A stretch of 61,755 bases of DNA from Paraburkholderia tropica. GTDB lineage: Bacteria > Pseudomonadota > Gammaproteobacteria > Burkholderiales > Burkholderiaceae. The notes under the pieces were generated by a model. It was not told where the DNA came from. It did not search any database and worked only from the letters and a program-made list of their open reading frames with translations. This document shows positions 17,135-25,347 of this stretch, one piece after another (the stretch's first letter is position 1; every line of letters starts with the position of its first letter). The translations under genes and the position numbers were made by a program. The DNA is taken from NCBI RefSeq assembly GCF_914484835.1, contig NZ_CAJZAR010000067.1, forward strand, positions 72,178 through 133,932, written 5' to 3'.

Positions 17135-18346
17135 ATGATCCGAGACGAAGAACGCGTCGCTATCCGCGAAGAACTCGAACGCCTGCGCAACGACGGCGCC
17201 CGACGGCAGGATTTATCGCTTCACGCCTGCAAGCGTCTATTCTTCGATTTCGGCATCCGACCCTCGATGGCCACCGTCCGCGATCTCACGCAGACCGGCA
17301 GCGCGAGCGACATCCCCAAAGATATCGAACTATTCTGGCAACGCATCCGCACCGCGTCGAAAGTCCGCGTCGGCGGCGGTGCGATTCCGCCTGCACTGGA
17401 AGAACGCGCCGGTGAATTGCTCGGTGCGCTTTTCGAAGAGGCGCGGACGATCGCCCGTCAGACCTTGCAAGCCGAACGCGACGAAATCGAAGTGGGCCGA
17501 CAGGATGCCGACCAGGCTCTGCGCGATGCCGAAGCCCGCCGCCTGGCCGCCGACGAATTGCTCCAGCGCAGCGAAACGCGCACCGAAGCTGCCTGGGCTC
17601 GTGTGCGCGAACTCGAAAATCAGCTTGCCGCATCGTCGGCACATGGCGCATCGCATCAGGACAACTTGCAGGCGACGGTGCGCCGGCTCGAAGCCGACAA
17701 CGACTCGCTACAAAAACGGATCGAAGCCGAGCAGACCACCAATGCCGGTTTGCGCGACCGGATCGATGGCCTGCATGAAGAAATGCGCCGAAGCACCGAG
17801 TACTACGCCCAGCAGATCAAGGACGCGCTCGCCGAAGCCGAACGCCGCGTGAAGCCGATGCTGGTGGAACTCGATTCGCTGCGCACGATGTCGTCGACGT
17901 GGCAGGCGGCGCAGCGCGAAGCCAGCAAGAAGGAATTCGATTTCATCCAGCAGCTGGCCACGGCCAAGGCGCGCGCCGACCGGCTCGATGCGGTGTTGCG
18001 CGAGCGTTCAGATGAAGTCGATGGACTGACGCGCCAGGTCGCGCAACTGCGCACGCAACAGGGCGTCGATGGTTCGGTGGCGCAGGTATTGTGTTCGCTG
18101 GCCGCGGCCGGACGGCTCGGCGATGAAGAATTGGCGGCGCTCGGCACATTGGTGGACGGCCACGTAGCCCTCCCCTCTCGCTGCCCGAGTTGCGAAGACG
18201 GCGAGCCCGAGCTTTCCCAGGTCGACGGCCGCTTCGAACTGTCGTGCCCCGAGTGCGATTACAGCTCGGGCTCGGGCGCGTCACGCCTGGAAGCCGTCGC
18301 GCGATTTTCCGCCGGCAAGCGTGATACCCGCGGTGTCGCGCGGTGA
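17135..18346 (+). CDS. KfrA-like coiled-coil DNA-binding protein with C-terminal zinc ribbon
   Basis: The protein has 403 residues from the ATG at MIRDEERVAI; an in-frame TTG 13 codons earlier is possible but overlaps the operator-like repeat. Residues 1-110 resemble the KfrA N-terminal DNA-binding domain (PF11740). About 120-330 is a long Glu/Arg/Gln/Ala-rich coiled coil, as in plasmid KfrA proteins that form filaments and support stability. Unusually, the C-terminus carries a two-knuckle zinc ribbon, C350-C353 and C371-C374 (CPSC...CPEC). Position beside ori and par suggests a nucleoid- or segregation-related role on this replicon. Confidence 0.85.
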   Translation: MIRDEERVAIREELERLRNDGARRQDLSLHACKRLFFDFGIRPSMATVRDLTQTGSASDIPKDIELFWQRIRTASKVRVGGGAIPPALEERAGELLGALFEEARTIARQTLQAERDEIEVGRQDADQALRDAEARRLAADELLQRSETRTEAAWARVRELENQLAASSAHGASHQDNLQATVRRLEADNDSLQKRIEAEQTTNAGLRDRIDGLHEEMRRSTEYYAQQIKDALAEAERRVKPMLVELDSLRTMSSTWQAAQREASKKEFDFIQQLATAKARADRLDAVLRERSDEVDGLTRQVAQLRTQQGVDGSVAQVLCSLAAAGRLGDEELAALGTLVDGHVALPSRCPSCEDGEPELSQVDGRFELSCPECDYSSGSGASRLEAVARFSAGKRDTRGVAR

Positions 18347-18394
18347 GCTTTTACAGGACTTGTCGCGCGAATTTGGCGTGAGTCTTTTCGGGAG
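18342..18394 (-). repeat. two iteron-like sites between kfrA and the recombinase
   Basis: GGTGAGCTTTTACAGGA (18342-18358, overlapping the kfrA stop) and GTGAGTCTTTTCGGGAG (18378-18394) are reverse-strand copies of the origin iteron. The second matches the consensus CTCCCGAAAANNCTCAC exactly when read on the minus strand. Confidence 0.75.
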
Positions 18395-18429
18395 CGGCCA
18401 TGCCGCTGCCCGTTGAAATAGCGGGACTT

Positions 18430-19467
18430 TCAGGCGTCGCGCGACGCGCTGCCGTTGTCCGCTTTCGATTGCGATTGAGTCTCGGCTTCAGCCATCGCTT
18501 GCGCCGTTGCCGCGCGCTCGGTCCACACGCGCCACGCGCGATGCAGCCGTCCCGATGAAATCGGCTGCATGAAACCCAGCCACTGCCCGACCTGATCGGC
18601 ATCCACTCCACGTTCGAACAGATCCGCGGCGAAACTGTTGCGCAGCGTCTGCGGACTCGCGCGCTCGGCGCGCGTGCTGGCGATGCCGGCCGCTTCCATT
18701 TGCGCGTCGATCGCGCGCAGCACCGTGGCCTTGTGCATCGGCCGTCCGTTCGGCGAGCCGGGAAACACCAGTTGGCCGGGCAGTTGCGCGAGCCGCCGCG
18801 CTTCGAGCCACGCGCCCATCACGTCGACGGCGAACGGCGCGAGCCGCGTGCTATGCGTGAGCGCCGGATTGTCGGCTTCGATCGTGAGCCATTCCGAGCC
18901 GATCGAGGTGGCGTCGAGCGTGAGCGCGATGGCGTCGCCGGTTTTCAGGCCGCCGCCTAGAAAGACGGCGACGAGCGCGCGGTCGCGTCGCTCGCGCCAG
19001 CGCTTGGCCGCCGACTGCTCGGTGAGCGGAGCAAACAACTGGCCGATGACAGCAGCACGTTCCGCCGCCGTCAGAAAACCGGTGGGATCGTTTTCGCGCG
19101 CGTTGCGCCAGGCGGCTTCGCCGTCCTGGGCGATGAAGCGGGCCGGATTCGCCGATGCCAGTTCGATCTGGCGCACGTGGTCGAGCACGCGTTCGATGAG
19201 CCGCAGATACCGCAGGCGTTGCGGCTTTTTCACGTCGAGCCCGGCGACGAATTCGGAGATCGTGCCCGTGTCGACCGACAGAATGGTTTGCCGCTTGAGC
19301 GCGAGCCATTCGAGAAAGCGCCCCCATTGCACGCGATAGATGTCGGCGGATGAGCGGCGAAGATCTTGCGAAACTAACCATGCGTCGAAGGCCGCGACAG
19401 GATCGTTCTGCCAGTCGGCGCGTTGCTGGTCGAAGAGATCGTGGGGTGGGGAAATCATCGCGGTCAT
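18430..19467 (-). CDS. tyrosine recombinase/integrase homologue with degenerate active site
   Basis: The 345-residue protein has the two-domain layout of tyrosine recombinases: SAM-like core-binding domain (about 20-115) and a catalytic-fold domain (about 130-315). Aligning the boxes by eye, Arg I is Lys (K175 in GGGLKTGDAI), His II is Gln (Q273 in SPQTLRNSF), Arg II is kept (R276), His/Trp III is Phe (F299 in WLGF), and the Tyr position holds His (near 309; ISSGRLHR). Only one of five catalytic residues remains, so strand cleavage is improbable. It is convergent with kfrA, beside the origin. A DNA-binding role in replicon maintenance is an inference. Confidence 0.85.
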   Translation of the reverse strand: MTAMISPPHDLFDQQRADWQNDPVAAFDAWLVSQDLRRSSADIYRVQWGRFLEWLALKRQTILSVDTGTISEFVAGLDVKKPQRLRYLRLIERVLDHVRQIELASANPARFIAQDGEAAWRNARENDPTGFLTAAERAAVIGQLFAPLTEQSAAKRWRERRDRALVAVFLGGGLKTGDAIALTLDATSIGSEWLTIEADNPALTHSTRLAPFAVDVMGAWLEARRLAQLPGQLVFPGSPNGRPMHKATVLRAIDAQMEAAGIASTRAERASPQTLRNSFAADLFERGVDADQVGQWLGFMQPISSGRLHRAWRVWTERAATAQAMAEAETQSQSKADNGSASRDA

Positions 19468-19475
19468 TCCGTTAG

Positions 19476-19492
19476 TTGCATTACTGATGCAA
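19476..19492. promoter_or_regulatory. inverted repeat upstream of the recombinase homologue
   Basis: TTGCAT and ATGCAA flank a five-base centre (TACTG), nine bases before the gene start on the minus strand. The size fits an operator or a recombinase core half-site pair. Confidence 0.45.
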
Positions 19493-19575
19493 TTGTAGCG
19501 AAGTTGAGAAAAGGCGTGCTGTGGACGTGACGTGTGTGTCGCGTCCTCACAGGCTGACGCGCGCGAGACATGCGA

Positions 19576-19980
19576 TCAGCCGCCCCAGGCGCGGGTGCGC
19601 CGGACGGCTTCACGGCGACGGTTTTCGCGTTGCGTCTGCTCAGCCGTTTGCGCGGCCTGCTCGTAGGCGGACACGGCGAAGGCAAACACCGCCGGAAGTG
19701 CATTGGAATGACCGAAGTCGACCGTGTCGTCGGTTTCGGGATAAGCGAGGTCGCCTGGACGCTGGAACAGCCCGAGCATGAGGGCATCGTGACGGCTGGC
19801 GAAACCGAGGTCCGCGAGCGCTTCCGCCTCGATCGCGTGCAGCAGGCGCCAGGTGAGCGGCACCTGCTGGCCGATGTAGCGTTGCGCGATGCTGCGCACG
19901 ATGTGCTCCAGGTCGCGCGCGGCTGACTGAAAGCGCAAGGCGGCGAGTGCCTGGTCGTTCGGGGTGGGCGAAAGGTCCAT
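19576..19980 (-). CDS. small hypothetical protein under a LexA box
   Basis: The 134-residue, mostly helical protein has no recognised domain, no signal peptide and no membrane helix. It has an Arg/Glu-rich tail (QTQRENRRREAVRRTRAWGG). The start MDLSPTPND follows CCGGAG. A textbook SOS box lies 22 bases upstream, so it should be induced by DNA damage. It neighbours the replication/partition block, upstream of the recombinase homologue and on the same strand. A role in damage-linked division or replicon control is only inference from the operator. Confidence 0.75.
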   Translation of the reverse strand: MDLSPTPNDQALAALRFQSAARDLEHIVRSIAQRYIGQQVPLTWRLLHAIEAEALADLGFASRHDALMLGLFQRPGDLAYPETDDTVDFGHSNALPAVFAFAVSAYEQAAQTAEQTQRENRRREAVRRTRAWGG

Positions 19981-20001
19981 GACGGCTCCGGTCGTTCTTT
20001 T

Positions 20002-20021
20002 TACTGTATAAATATACAGTA
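20002..20021. promoter_or_regulatory. LexA (SOS) box
   Basis: TACTGTATAAATATACAGTA is a full palindrome of the enterobacterial/betaproteobacterial type CTGT-N8-ACAG with an AT-only centre. It sits just upstream of the small minus-strand gene starting at 19980. Confidence 0.92.
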
Positions 20022-20145
20022 GTCGAGCCGATCTTGCAGCCTGTCCGAATGGCTAGTTTCGTGCGTCGGCCGGAACGCTCAGGCCGCGCGCGCATGATTC
20101 GTGGACTACGCGCAGTGAAGCTGAGGCACAGGTTTAGACTCAGCC

Positions 20146-20823
20146 TCAGCCGTGAATCACCACGAGCAGCGCGCGCGCCTCGCCTTTGCCCACGTTGCGG
20201 ATCGCGTGCGGCTGATCGGCGATATAGCGCGCGGTATCGGCCGCCTTCAGGCGCTGACGCTCGCCCGCCGATTCCACGTCGATACTCCCTTGCAGCACGG
20301 TCAGATGCTCACGCGTACCCGGTTCGTGCGCGTTCGACACGAGCGCGCCGCCCGGCTTGAGCGTCAGCTCATACCACTCGAAATGCCCCGCCAGTTCGAT
20401 CGGACCCCAGACACGCAGCTGATAACCCGCGTCGTGACCGAGCAGCGTTGGGATATCGTGCGGCCCGGCCACGCTGATCGCGTCCGGCGCCCTGGGTGCG
20501 GCGAACAGCGAATCGAGCTTCACGCCCAGCGCGTTGGTCAGCCGCCACGCCACGGCAATGGTCGGGTTCGCCTTGTCGCGCTCGATTTCCGATAGCATGG
20601 ATTTCGACACGCCCGCCGCGCGCGACAGTTCGTCGAGCGTCATCTTGCGCTCGGCGCGCAGCCGCTGGATCTGTTCGCCGACGCGCGGCGGCGCGGCCGG
20701 CGCGCTTGCGGGAAGCGGCGCATCGGCCGCGGAAGCCGCAGAAACTGCCGCCTTGGCGCGGGGTTTGCGCGCGCCGGAACCGCCACCGGGTTTTGCGCCG
20801 CTGTTCGCACCGCTGCTTGCCAT
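20146..20823 (-). CDS. XRE-family regulator with C-terminal cupin domain
   Basis: A disordered Ala/Pro/Lys-rich N-terminal tail (about residues 1-47) precedes an XRE helix-turn-helix (IQRLRAERKMTLDELSRAAGVSKSMLSEIERDKANPT), then a cupin (about 130-225; GTREHLTVLQGSIDV) that should bind a small ligand or metal. The start at MASSGANSG is preferred over an ATG four codons earlier because GAGG lies six bases before it. The gene is divergent from kbl-tdh with operator-like repeats between them, so it probably controls threonine/glycine breakdown and itself. Confidence 0.88.
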   Translation of the reverse strand: MASSGANSGAKPGGGSGARKPRAKAAVSAASAADAPLPASAPAAPPRVGEQIQRLRAERKMTLDELSRAAGVSKSMLSEIERDKANPTIAVAWRLTNALGVKLDSLFAAPRAPDAISVAGPHDIPTLLGHDAGYQLRVWGPIELAGHFEWYELTLKPGGALVSNAHEPGTREHLTVLQGSIDVESAGERQRLKAADTARYIADQPHAIRNVGKGEARALLVVIHG

Positions 20824-20846
20824 ACGCTGCCTCATCGATTAGAGTT

Positions 20847-20881
20847 GTTCGATATACCGAACTTGAGTTCGAAAAAACGAA
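20847..20881. promoter_or_regulatory. pair of TTCG/CGAA operators between regulator and kbl
   Basis: GTTCGATATACCGAAC (20847-20862) and TTCGAAAAAACGAA (20868-20881) are two inverted repeats with the same TTCG-N6-CGAA core, 21 bases (two helical turns) apart. They are the probable sites of the XRE-cupin regulator. Confidence 0.65.
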
Positions 20882-20946
20882 AATATTCGCTCAGAGCTGA
20901 CGGCGACTATAACAGCCGCGGCCCCCCTTGTCTGGAGCACGATGCC

Positions 20947-22149
20947 ATGGCCACACCCTATCTCGACCACCTGCGCGCGACGCTCGACCAGATCCGCGCC
21001 GACGGTTTCTACAAAAGCGAGCGCGTGATCGCCACGCCGCAATCGTCGGCGATCGGACTGGCCGACGGCAGCGACGTGCTGAACTTCTGCGCCAACAATT
21101 ATCTGGGCCTCGCGAACGACGCGCGCCTGATCGAAGCCGCGAAGGACGGACTCGATCGCGACGGTTTCGGCATGGCGTCGGTGCGTTTCATCTGCGGCAC
21201 GCAAACGGTGCATAAGCAGCTCGAAAGCGCACTCGCCGCGTTCCTGCAAACCGACGACTGCATTCTCTATTCGAGCTGTTTCGATGCAAACGGCGGCCTG
21301 TTCGAAACGCTGCTCGGCGACGAAGACGCGATCATCAGCGACGAACTCAATCACGCAAGCATCATCGACGGCGTGCGGCTCTCGAAGGCGCGCCGCTATC
21401 GCTACAAGAACAACGATCTCGCCGATCTCGAAGCGAAGCTGCGCGAGGCCGATGAAGCGGGCGCGCGCTACAAGCTGATCGCGACCGACGGCGTGTTCTC
21501 GATGGACGGCATCATCGCGGACCTCAAGGGCATCTGCGATCTCGCCGATCGTTATAACGCGCTCGTGATGGTCGACGACTCGCACGCCGTGGGTTTCATC
21601 GGCGAACACGGGCGCGGCACGCCCGAACATTGCGGCGTCGCGCAACGCGTGGATATCATCACCGGCACGCTCGGCAAGGCGCTCGGCGGCGCGTCGGGCG
21701 GTTACGTGGCGGCGAAGCAACCCGTGATCGACCTGCTGCGCCAGCGCTCGCGTCCGTATCTGTTTTCGAACACGCTCACGCCGAGCATCGCCGCGGCCTC
21801 GCTCGCGGTGCTCGAACTGATCGCGAGCGACGAGGGCGCGCAACTGCGCCGCCGCGTGCAGGAAAACGGCGCGCATTTCCGTCGCGAGATGAGCGCGCTC
21901 GGCTTCACGCTCGTGCCCGGCGAACATCCGATCATTCCGGTGATGCTCGGCGACGCGCAGGTGGCATCGAAGATGGCCGACGCGCTGCTGCACGAAGGTG
22001 TCTACGTGATCGGCTTCTCGTATCCGGTGGTGCCGAAGGGCCGCGCACGCATCCGCACGCAGATGAGCGCGGCGCATACGCCCGAACAGGTCGAGCGCGC
22101 CGTGGCCGCGTTCGCACGCGTCGGCAAGCAGCTTGGCGTGATTCAATAA
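20947..22149 (+). CDS. kbl: glycine C-acetyltransferase (2-amino-3-ketobutyrate CoA ligase)
   Basis: The 400-residue fold-type I PLP enzyme is the normal length for Kbl. It shows the alpha-oxoamine synthase motifs FCANNYLGLAN, ATDGVFSMDG, VDDSHAVGFIG and the PLP-lysine loop TGTLGKALGG. It cleaves 2-amino-3-ketobutyrate with CoA to glycine and acetyl-CoA, the second step of threonine breakdown. MATPYLDHL is chosen as start since TGGAGC precedes it and the family begins there; the open frame upstream runs through the operator region. tdh follows after 15 bases. Confidence 0.96.
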   Translation: MATPYLDHLRATLDQIRADGFYKSERVIATPQSSAIGLADGSDVLNFCANNYLGLANDARLIEAAKDGLDRDGFGMASVRFICGTQTVHKQLESALAAFLQTDDCILYSSCFDANGGLFETLLGDEDAIISDELNHASIIDGVRLSKARRYRYKNNDLADLEAKLREADEAGARYKLIATDGVFSMDGIIADLKGICDLADRYNALVMVDDSHAVGFIGEHGRGTPEHCGVAQRVDIITGTLGKALGGASGGYVAAKQPVIDLLRQRSRPYLFSNTLTPSIAAASLAVLELIASDEGAQLRRRVQENGAHFRREMSALGFTLVPGEHPIIPVMLGDAQVASKMADALLHEGVYVIGFSYPVVPKGRARIRTQMSAAHTPEQVERAVAAFARVGKQLGVIQ

Positions 22150-22164
22150 GGAAAACGAACAATC

Positions 22165-23199
22165 ATGAAAGCGCTTGCCAAACTCGAACGCGCGCCCGGC
22201 CTCACGCTCACACGCGTGAAGAAACCCGAAGTCGGCCATAACGATGTGATGATCAAGATCCGCAAGACGGCGATCTGCGGCACCGACATTCATATCTGGA
22301 AGTGGGACGACTGGGCGCAGAAAACCATTCCGGTGCCGATGCACGTGGGCCACGAATACGTGGGTGAAATCGTCGAAATGGGCCAGGAAGTGCGCGGCTT
22401 TGCGATTGGTGACCGCGTCTCGGGCGAAGGGCATATCACCTGCGGATTCTGTCGAAACTGCCGCGCGGGACGGCGTCATCTGTGCCGCAACACGACGGGC
22501 GTGGGCGTGAACCGCGAGGGCGCGTTCGCCGAATATCTCGTGATTCCGGCCTTCAACGCGTTCAAGATTCCGCCTGAAATTTCCGACGATCTCGCCGCAA
22601 TCTTCGATCCGTTCGGCAACGCCACGCATACGGCGCTGTCGTTCAACCTCGTCGGCGAGGACGTGCTCATCACGGGTGCGGGGCCAATCGGCATCATGGC
22701 CGTGGCGATCGCGAAGCACGTGGGCGCGCGTAACGTGGTGATCACCGACGTCAACGATTACCGGCTCGAACTCGCGCGTAAGATGGGCGCGACGCGCGCG
22801 GTGAACGTGTCGCGCGAATCGCTGCGCGACGTGATGGCCGACCTGCACATGACCGAGGGCTTCGACGTGGGCCTCGAAATGTCGGGTGTGCCGAGCGCCT
22901 TCACGGCACTGCTCGAAGCGATGAACCACGGCGGCAAGGTCGCGCTGCTCGGAATTCCGCCCGCGCAGACCGCCATCGACTGGAATCAGGTCATCTTCAA
23001 GGGCCTTGAAATCAAGGGCATTTATGGCCGCGAGATGTTCGAGACCTGGTACAAGATGGTCGCGATGCTGCAAAGCGGCCTCGATCTGTCGCCGATCATC
23101 ACGCACCGCTTTGGCGTGGACGATTACGAAAAGGGCTTCGCCGCGATGCTCTCGGGCGAGAGCGGCAAGGTGATTCTCGACTGGACCCAGGCGGCCTGA
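22165..23199 (+). CDS. tdh: L-threonine 3-dehydrogenase
   Basis: The 344-residue zinc alcohol dehydrogenase-family protein has the catalytic zinc region CGTDIHIWKWDDWA and HVGHEYVGE, the structural zinc cluster CGFCRNCRAGRRHLC, and an NAD-binding GAGPIGIMA. It oxidises threonine to 2-amino-3-ketobutyrate, which Kbl then cleaves. Length matches the E. coli enzyme (341). It is the second gene of the kbl-tdh operon, with an AAGGAAAA ribosome site in the 15-base gap. It is convergent with the YceI lipoprotein gene and only nine bases separate them. Confidence 0.97.
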   Translation: MKALAKLERAPGLTLTRVKKPEVGHNDVMIKIRKTAICGTDIHIWKWDDWAQKTIPVPMHVGHEYVGEIVEMGQEVRGFAIGDRVSGEGHITCGFCRNCRAGRRHLCRNTTGVGVNREGAFAEYLVIPAFNAFKIPPEISDDLAAIFDPFGNATHTALSFNLVGEDVLITGAGPIGIMAVAIAKHVGARNVVITDVNDYRLELARKMGATRAVNVSRESLRDVMADLHMTEGFDVGLEMSGVPSAFTALLEAMNHGGKVALLGIPPAQTAIDWNQVIFKGLEIKGIYGREMFETWYKMVAMLQSGLDLSPIITHRFGVDDYEKGFAAMLSGESGKVILDWTQAA

Positions 23200-23208
23200 G
23201 TCACAGCG

Positions 23209-23874
23209 TTATGGCGAGGCCGGTTCGGCGGGCTGCGCCTGTTGCTCGAATTCGGCCTCGATACGCACGTCGATGTCGTCGCCGACCGCCGGATACCACG
23301 TCGACAAACCGAACTTCGCGCGGCTGAACGCGCCATGTGCGGAGAAGCCGAGCGTCGGCTGCTTCGTGAGCGGATTCGGCGCGTAGCCGTTGAACACCAC
23401 GTCGAGCGTGACCGGCTGCGTCACGCCGCGTATCGTCAGATTCCCTTCGAGTTTGCCTGCCGGTTTGCCGTTGACGTCGGCGCCGCGCACGAAGCGCGTG
23501 CTCGCGAAGCGGATCTGCGGATGCTGCGCCGCGTCGAGCAACTGCGTGCCGGTGACCATGCGGTCGAGCGCGGGCACGTTGGTGTCGAGACTGGCGGCGT
23601 CGATCGACACGTTCACCGAGGCGCCGTCGAGCCCGTTCGCGCGCCAGTCGAGCGTCGCGCTCGCGCGGTCGAAGCGCATCGTGAAACGCGTGTAGTGCAG
23701 ATGATCGACGTCGAACACGATGCTCCAGTGATGCGCATCGAGCGTGTACGTGCCCGTGGGCACGGCGGTTTCGCTGGCGCTCACGCTGTGCGTGACTACG
23801 CGCAGCGGCGTGCAGGCGAGCAGCGCGCAGGTGGCGGCGAGCGCGGCCAGCGCGGAGAATGAGCGGCGGTTCAT
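23209..23874 (-). CDS. YceI-family lipoprotein
   Basis: The 221-residue protein has a lipoprotein signal (LAATCALLAC, lipobox cysteine near residue 21) and a YceI lipocalin-like barrel (YTLDAHHWSIVFDVDHLHYTRF; VTLDVVFNGYAPNP), which binds isoprenoid quinone-like or other lipids in the periplasm. The start is the last ATG before the signal peptide. It faces away from the TetR gene, and the shared upstream region holds two TetR-type operators, so coregulation is possible. Confidence 0.88.
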   Translation of the reverse strand: MNRRSFSALAALAATCALLACTPLRVVTHSVSASETAVPTGTYTLDAHHWSIVFDVDHLHYTRFTMRFDRASATLDWRANGLDGASVNVSIDAASLDTNVPALDRMVTGTQLLDAAQHPQIRFASTRFVRGADVNGKPAGKLEGNLTIRGVTQPVTLDVVFNGYAPNPLTKQPTLGFSAHGAFSRAKFGLSTWYPAVGDDIDVRIEAEFEQQAQPAEPASP

Positions 23875-24060
23875 GAGGGCTCCTGTGGTGCTGCGATGTG
23901 CGTGCAACGCGTGCGTCGTTTTGGACAATCGATTCGCACCTTTCGCACGACACACAGCGCGACGTCATTCAATCAGTACGTTTGGCGGCGCGCGTTTCTT
24001 CCATCTCCCCACCATTTTTTCATAGTGCGCAGCCCGCGCAAAATCTTTGCTTGACGCTGG

Positions 24061-24104
24061 AGAATGATCGTTCTACTCTACGCGTCATGGAGAACGAACG
24101 TTCT
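24061..24104. promoter_or_regulatory. paired TetR-type operators
   Basis: AGAATGATCGTTCT (24061-24074) and AGAACGAACGTTCT (24091-24104) are two near-palindromes with centres exactly 30 bases apart, each followed by AC. They lie between the YceI and TetR genes and overlap an in-frame ATG at 24087, which argues for the later TetR start and for autorepression. Confidence 0.75.
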
Positions 24105-24149
24105 ACCTCGATCCACGTTGCAGCAGCTGTTGAAACAAGAGCCTTCGCT

Positions 24150-24755
24150 ATGAGCACGACCACCGACAACGCTCCCAGCACCGACGTTCGCGAGCGCCTG
24201 CTCGAAGCCGCCGAGGCGCTGATCTACGCGGGCGGCATCCACGCCACGGGCGTCGATGCGATCGTTCGCACGGCGGGCGCCGCGCGCAAGAGCTTCTACA
24301 CGTATTTCGATTCGAAGGACGCGCTCGTGGCCGCCGCGCTCGAACGCCGCGACGAGCGCTGGATGCGCTGGTTCATCGACGGCACGCTCGCACGTGGCCG
24401 CACGCCGCGCACGCGTCTGCTCGCCATGTTCGACGTGCTGCGCGAGTGGTTCGCCTCCGAGGATTTTCACGGCTGCGCGTTTCTGAACGCCGCGGGCGAG
24501 ATTGCGTCGCCCGACGATCCGATTCGACGCGTCTCGCGCGAACACAAGGCGCGCCTGCTCGCGTTCGTGCGCGAGCAGAGCGATGCGTGGGCCGCCGCCA
24601 CGGGCGCGGACCGGCGCGTGGCCGCGCGGCTCGCGCGCCAATGGCTGATTTTGATCGACGGCGCAATCGGCGTGGCGCTCGTCAGCGGTGAAGCCGATGC
24701 GGCGCTCGACGCGCGCGCCGCCGCCCAGTTGATGCTCGACGCGCTCACGCCGTAA
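24150..24755 (+). CDS. TetR/AcrR-family transcriptional regulator
   Basis: The 201-residue protein has an N-terminal TetR helix-turn-helix (RERLLEAAEALIYAGGIHATGVDAIVRTAGAARKSFYTYFDSKDALV) and a ligand domain with a conserved cysteine (HGCAFLNA). The start MSTTTDNAP is preferred; an ATG 21 codons earlier lies inside the operator pair. It is followed by a DUF1348 gene on the same strand and is divergent from the YceI lipoprotein. Loss of repression by a small molecule, perhaps an electrophile or quinone, is an inference from the cysteine and the YceI neighbour. Confidence 0.9.
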   Translation: MSTTTDNAPSTDVRERLLEAAEALIYAGGIHATGVDAIVRTAGAARKSFYTYFDSKDALVAAALERRDERWMRWFIDGTLARGRTPRTRLLAMFDVLREWFASEDFHGCAFLNAAGEIASPDDPIRRVSREHKARLLAFVREQSDAWAAATGADRRVAARLARQWLILIDGAIGVALVSGEADAALDARAAAQLMLDALTP

Positions 24756-24855
24756 CGCGCGAATCATCGTCCAGATCGTCGCTTTCAAGCCGCAAGAACC
24801 CGCAACCTCTCGCGGACGCCAACCCGGCGCGCCGCCCGTTTCCAGGAGTCCGACC

Positions 24856-25347
24856 ATGAGTGATACCGTTCAGAGCGCCGCCGAAGTTCGTCCGCCGCTG
24901 CCGCCGTTCACGCGCGAAACCGCCATCCAGAAAGTGCGCGGCGCGGAAGACGGCTGGAACACGCGCGATCCGCAGCGCGTCTCGCTGGCCTATACGCCGC
25001 AAAGCGTGTGGCGCAACCGCGCGGAATTCGTCACGGGGCGCGAGGCCATCGTCGGCTTTCTCACGCGCAAATGGGCGCGCGAGCTCGACTATCGGCTCAT
25101 CAAGGAACTGTGGGCGTACACGAACAATCGCATCGCCGTGCGTTTCGCCTATGAATGGCACGACGATTCGGGCAACTGGTTCCGCTCCTACGGCAATGAG
25201 AACTGGGAGTTCGACGAGCACGGCCTGATGGCGCGCCGCCATGCGTGCATCAACGATCTGCCGATCCGCGAAGCCGACCGTCTCTATCACTGGCCGCTCG
25301 GCCGTCGTCCCGACGATCATCCGGGCCTGAGCGATCTCGGGCTCTGA
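24856..25347 (+). CDS. DUF1348 (NTF2-like/SnoaL-fold) protein
   Basis: The 163-residue cytoplasmic protein fits DUF1348: KVRGAEDGWNTRDPQRVSLAYT, then WRNRAEFVTGREAI, IAVRFAYEWHDDSGNWFRSYGNENWEF and READRLYHWPLGRRPDDHPGL. The NTF2-like cone fold is common in small-molecule isomerases or binding proteins; the substrate is unknown. It follows the TetR gene by 100 bases with its own AGGAG site. This TetR plus DUF1348 pairing is common and suggests the regulator controls it. Confidence 0.88.
   Translation: MSDTVQSAAEVRPPLPPFTRETAIQKVRGAEDGWNTRDPQRVSLAYTPQSVWRNRAEFVTGREAIVGFLTRKWARELDYRLIKELWAYTNNRIAVRFAYEWHDDSGNWFRSYGNENWEFDEHGLMARRHACINDLPIREADRLYHWPLGRRPDDHPGLSDLGL

Noticed and set aside
18430..19467. 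The recombinase as evidence for an integrated mobile element
   Set aside because: Its active site is degraded and no attachment-site duplication, tRNA or transposase is nearby; it fits the replicon core better.
20839..23106. A 755-codon open frame on the minus strand opposite kbl-tdh
   Set aside because: It is His/Arg-rich antisense noise from GC-rich codons; kbl and tdh on the plus strand have complete family motifs.
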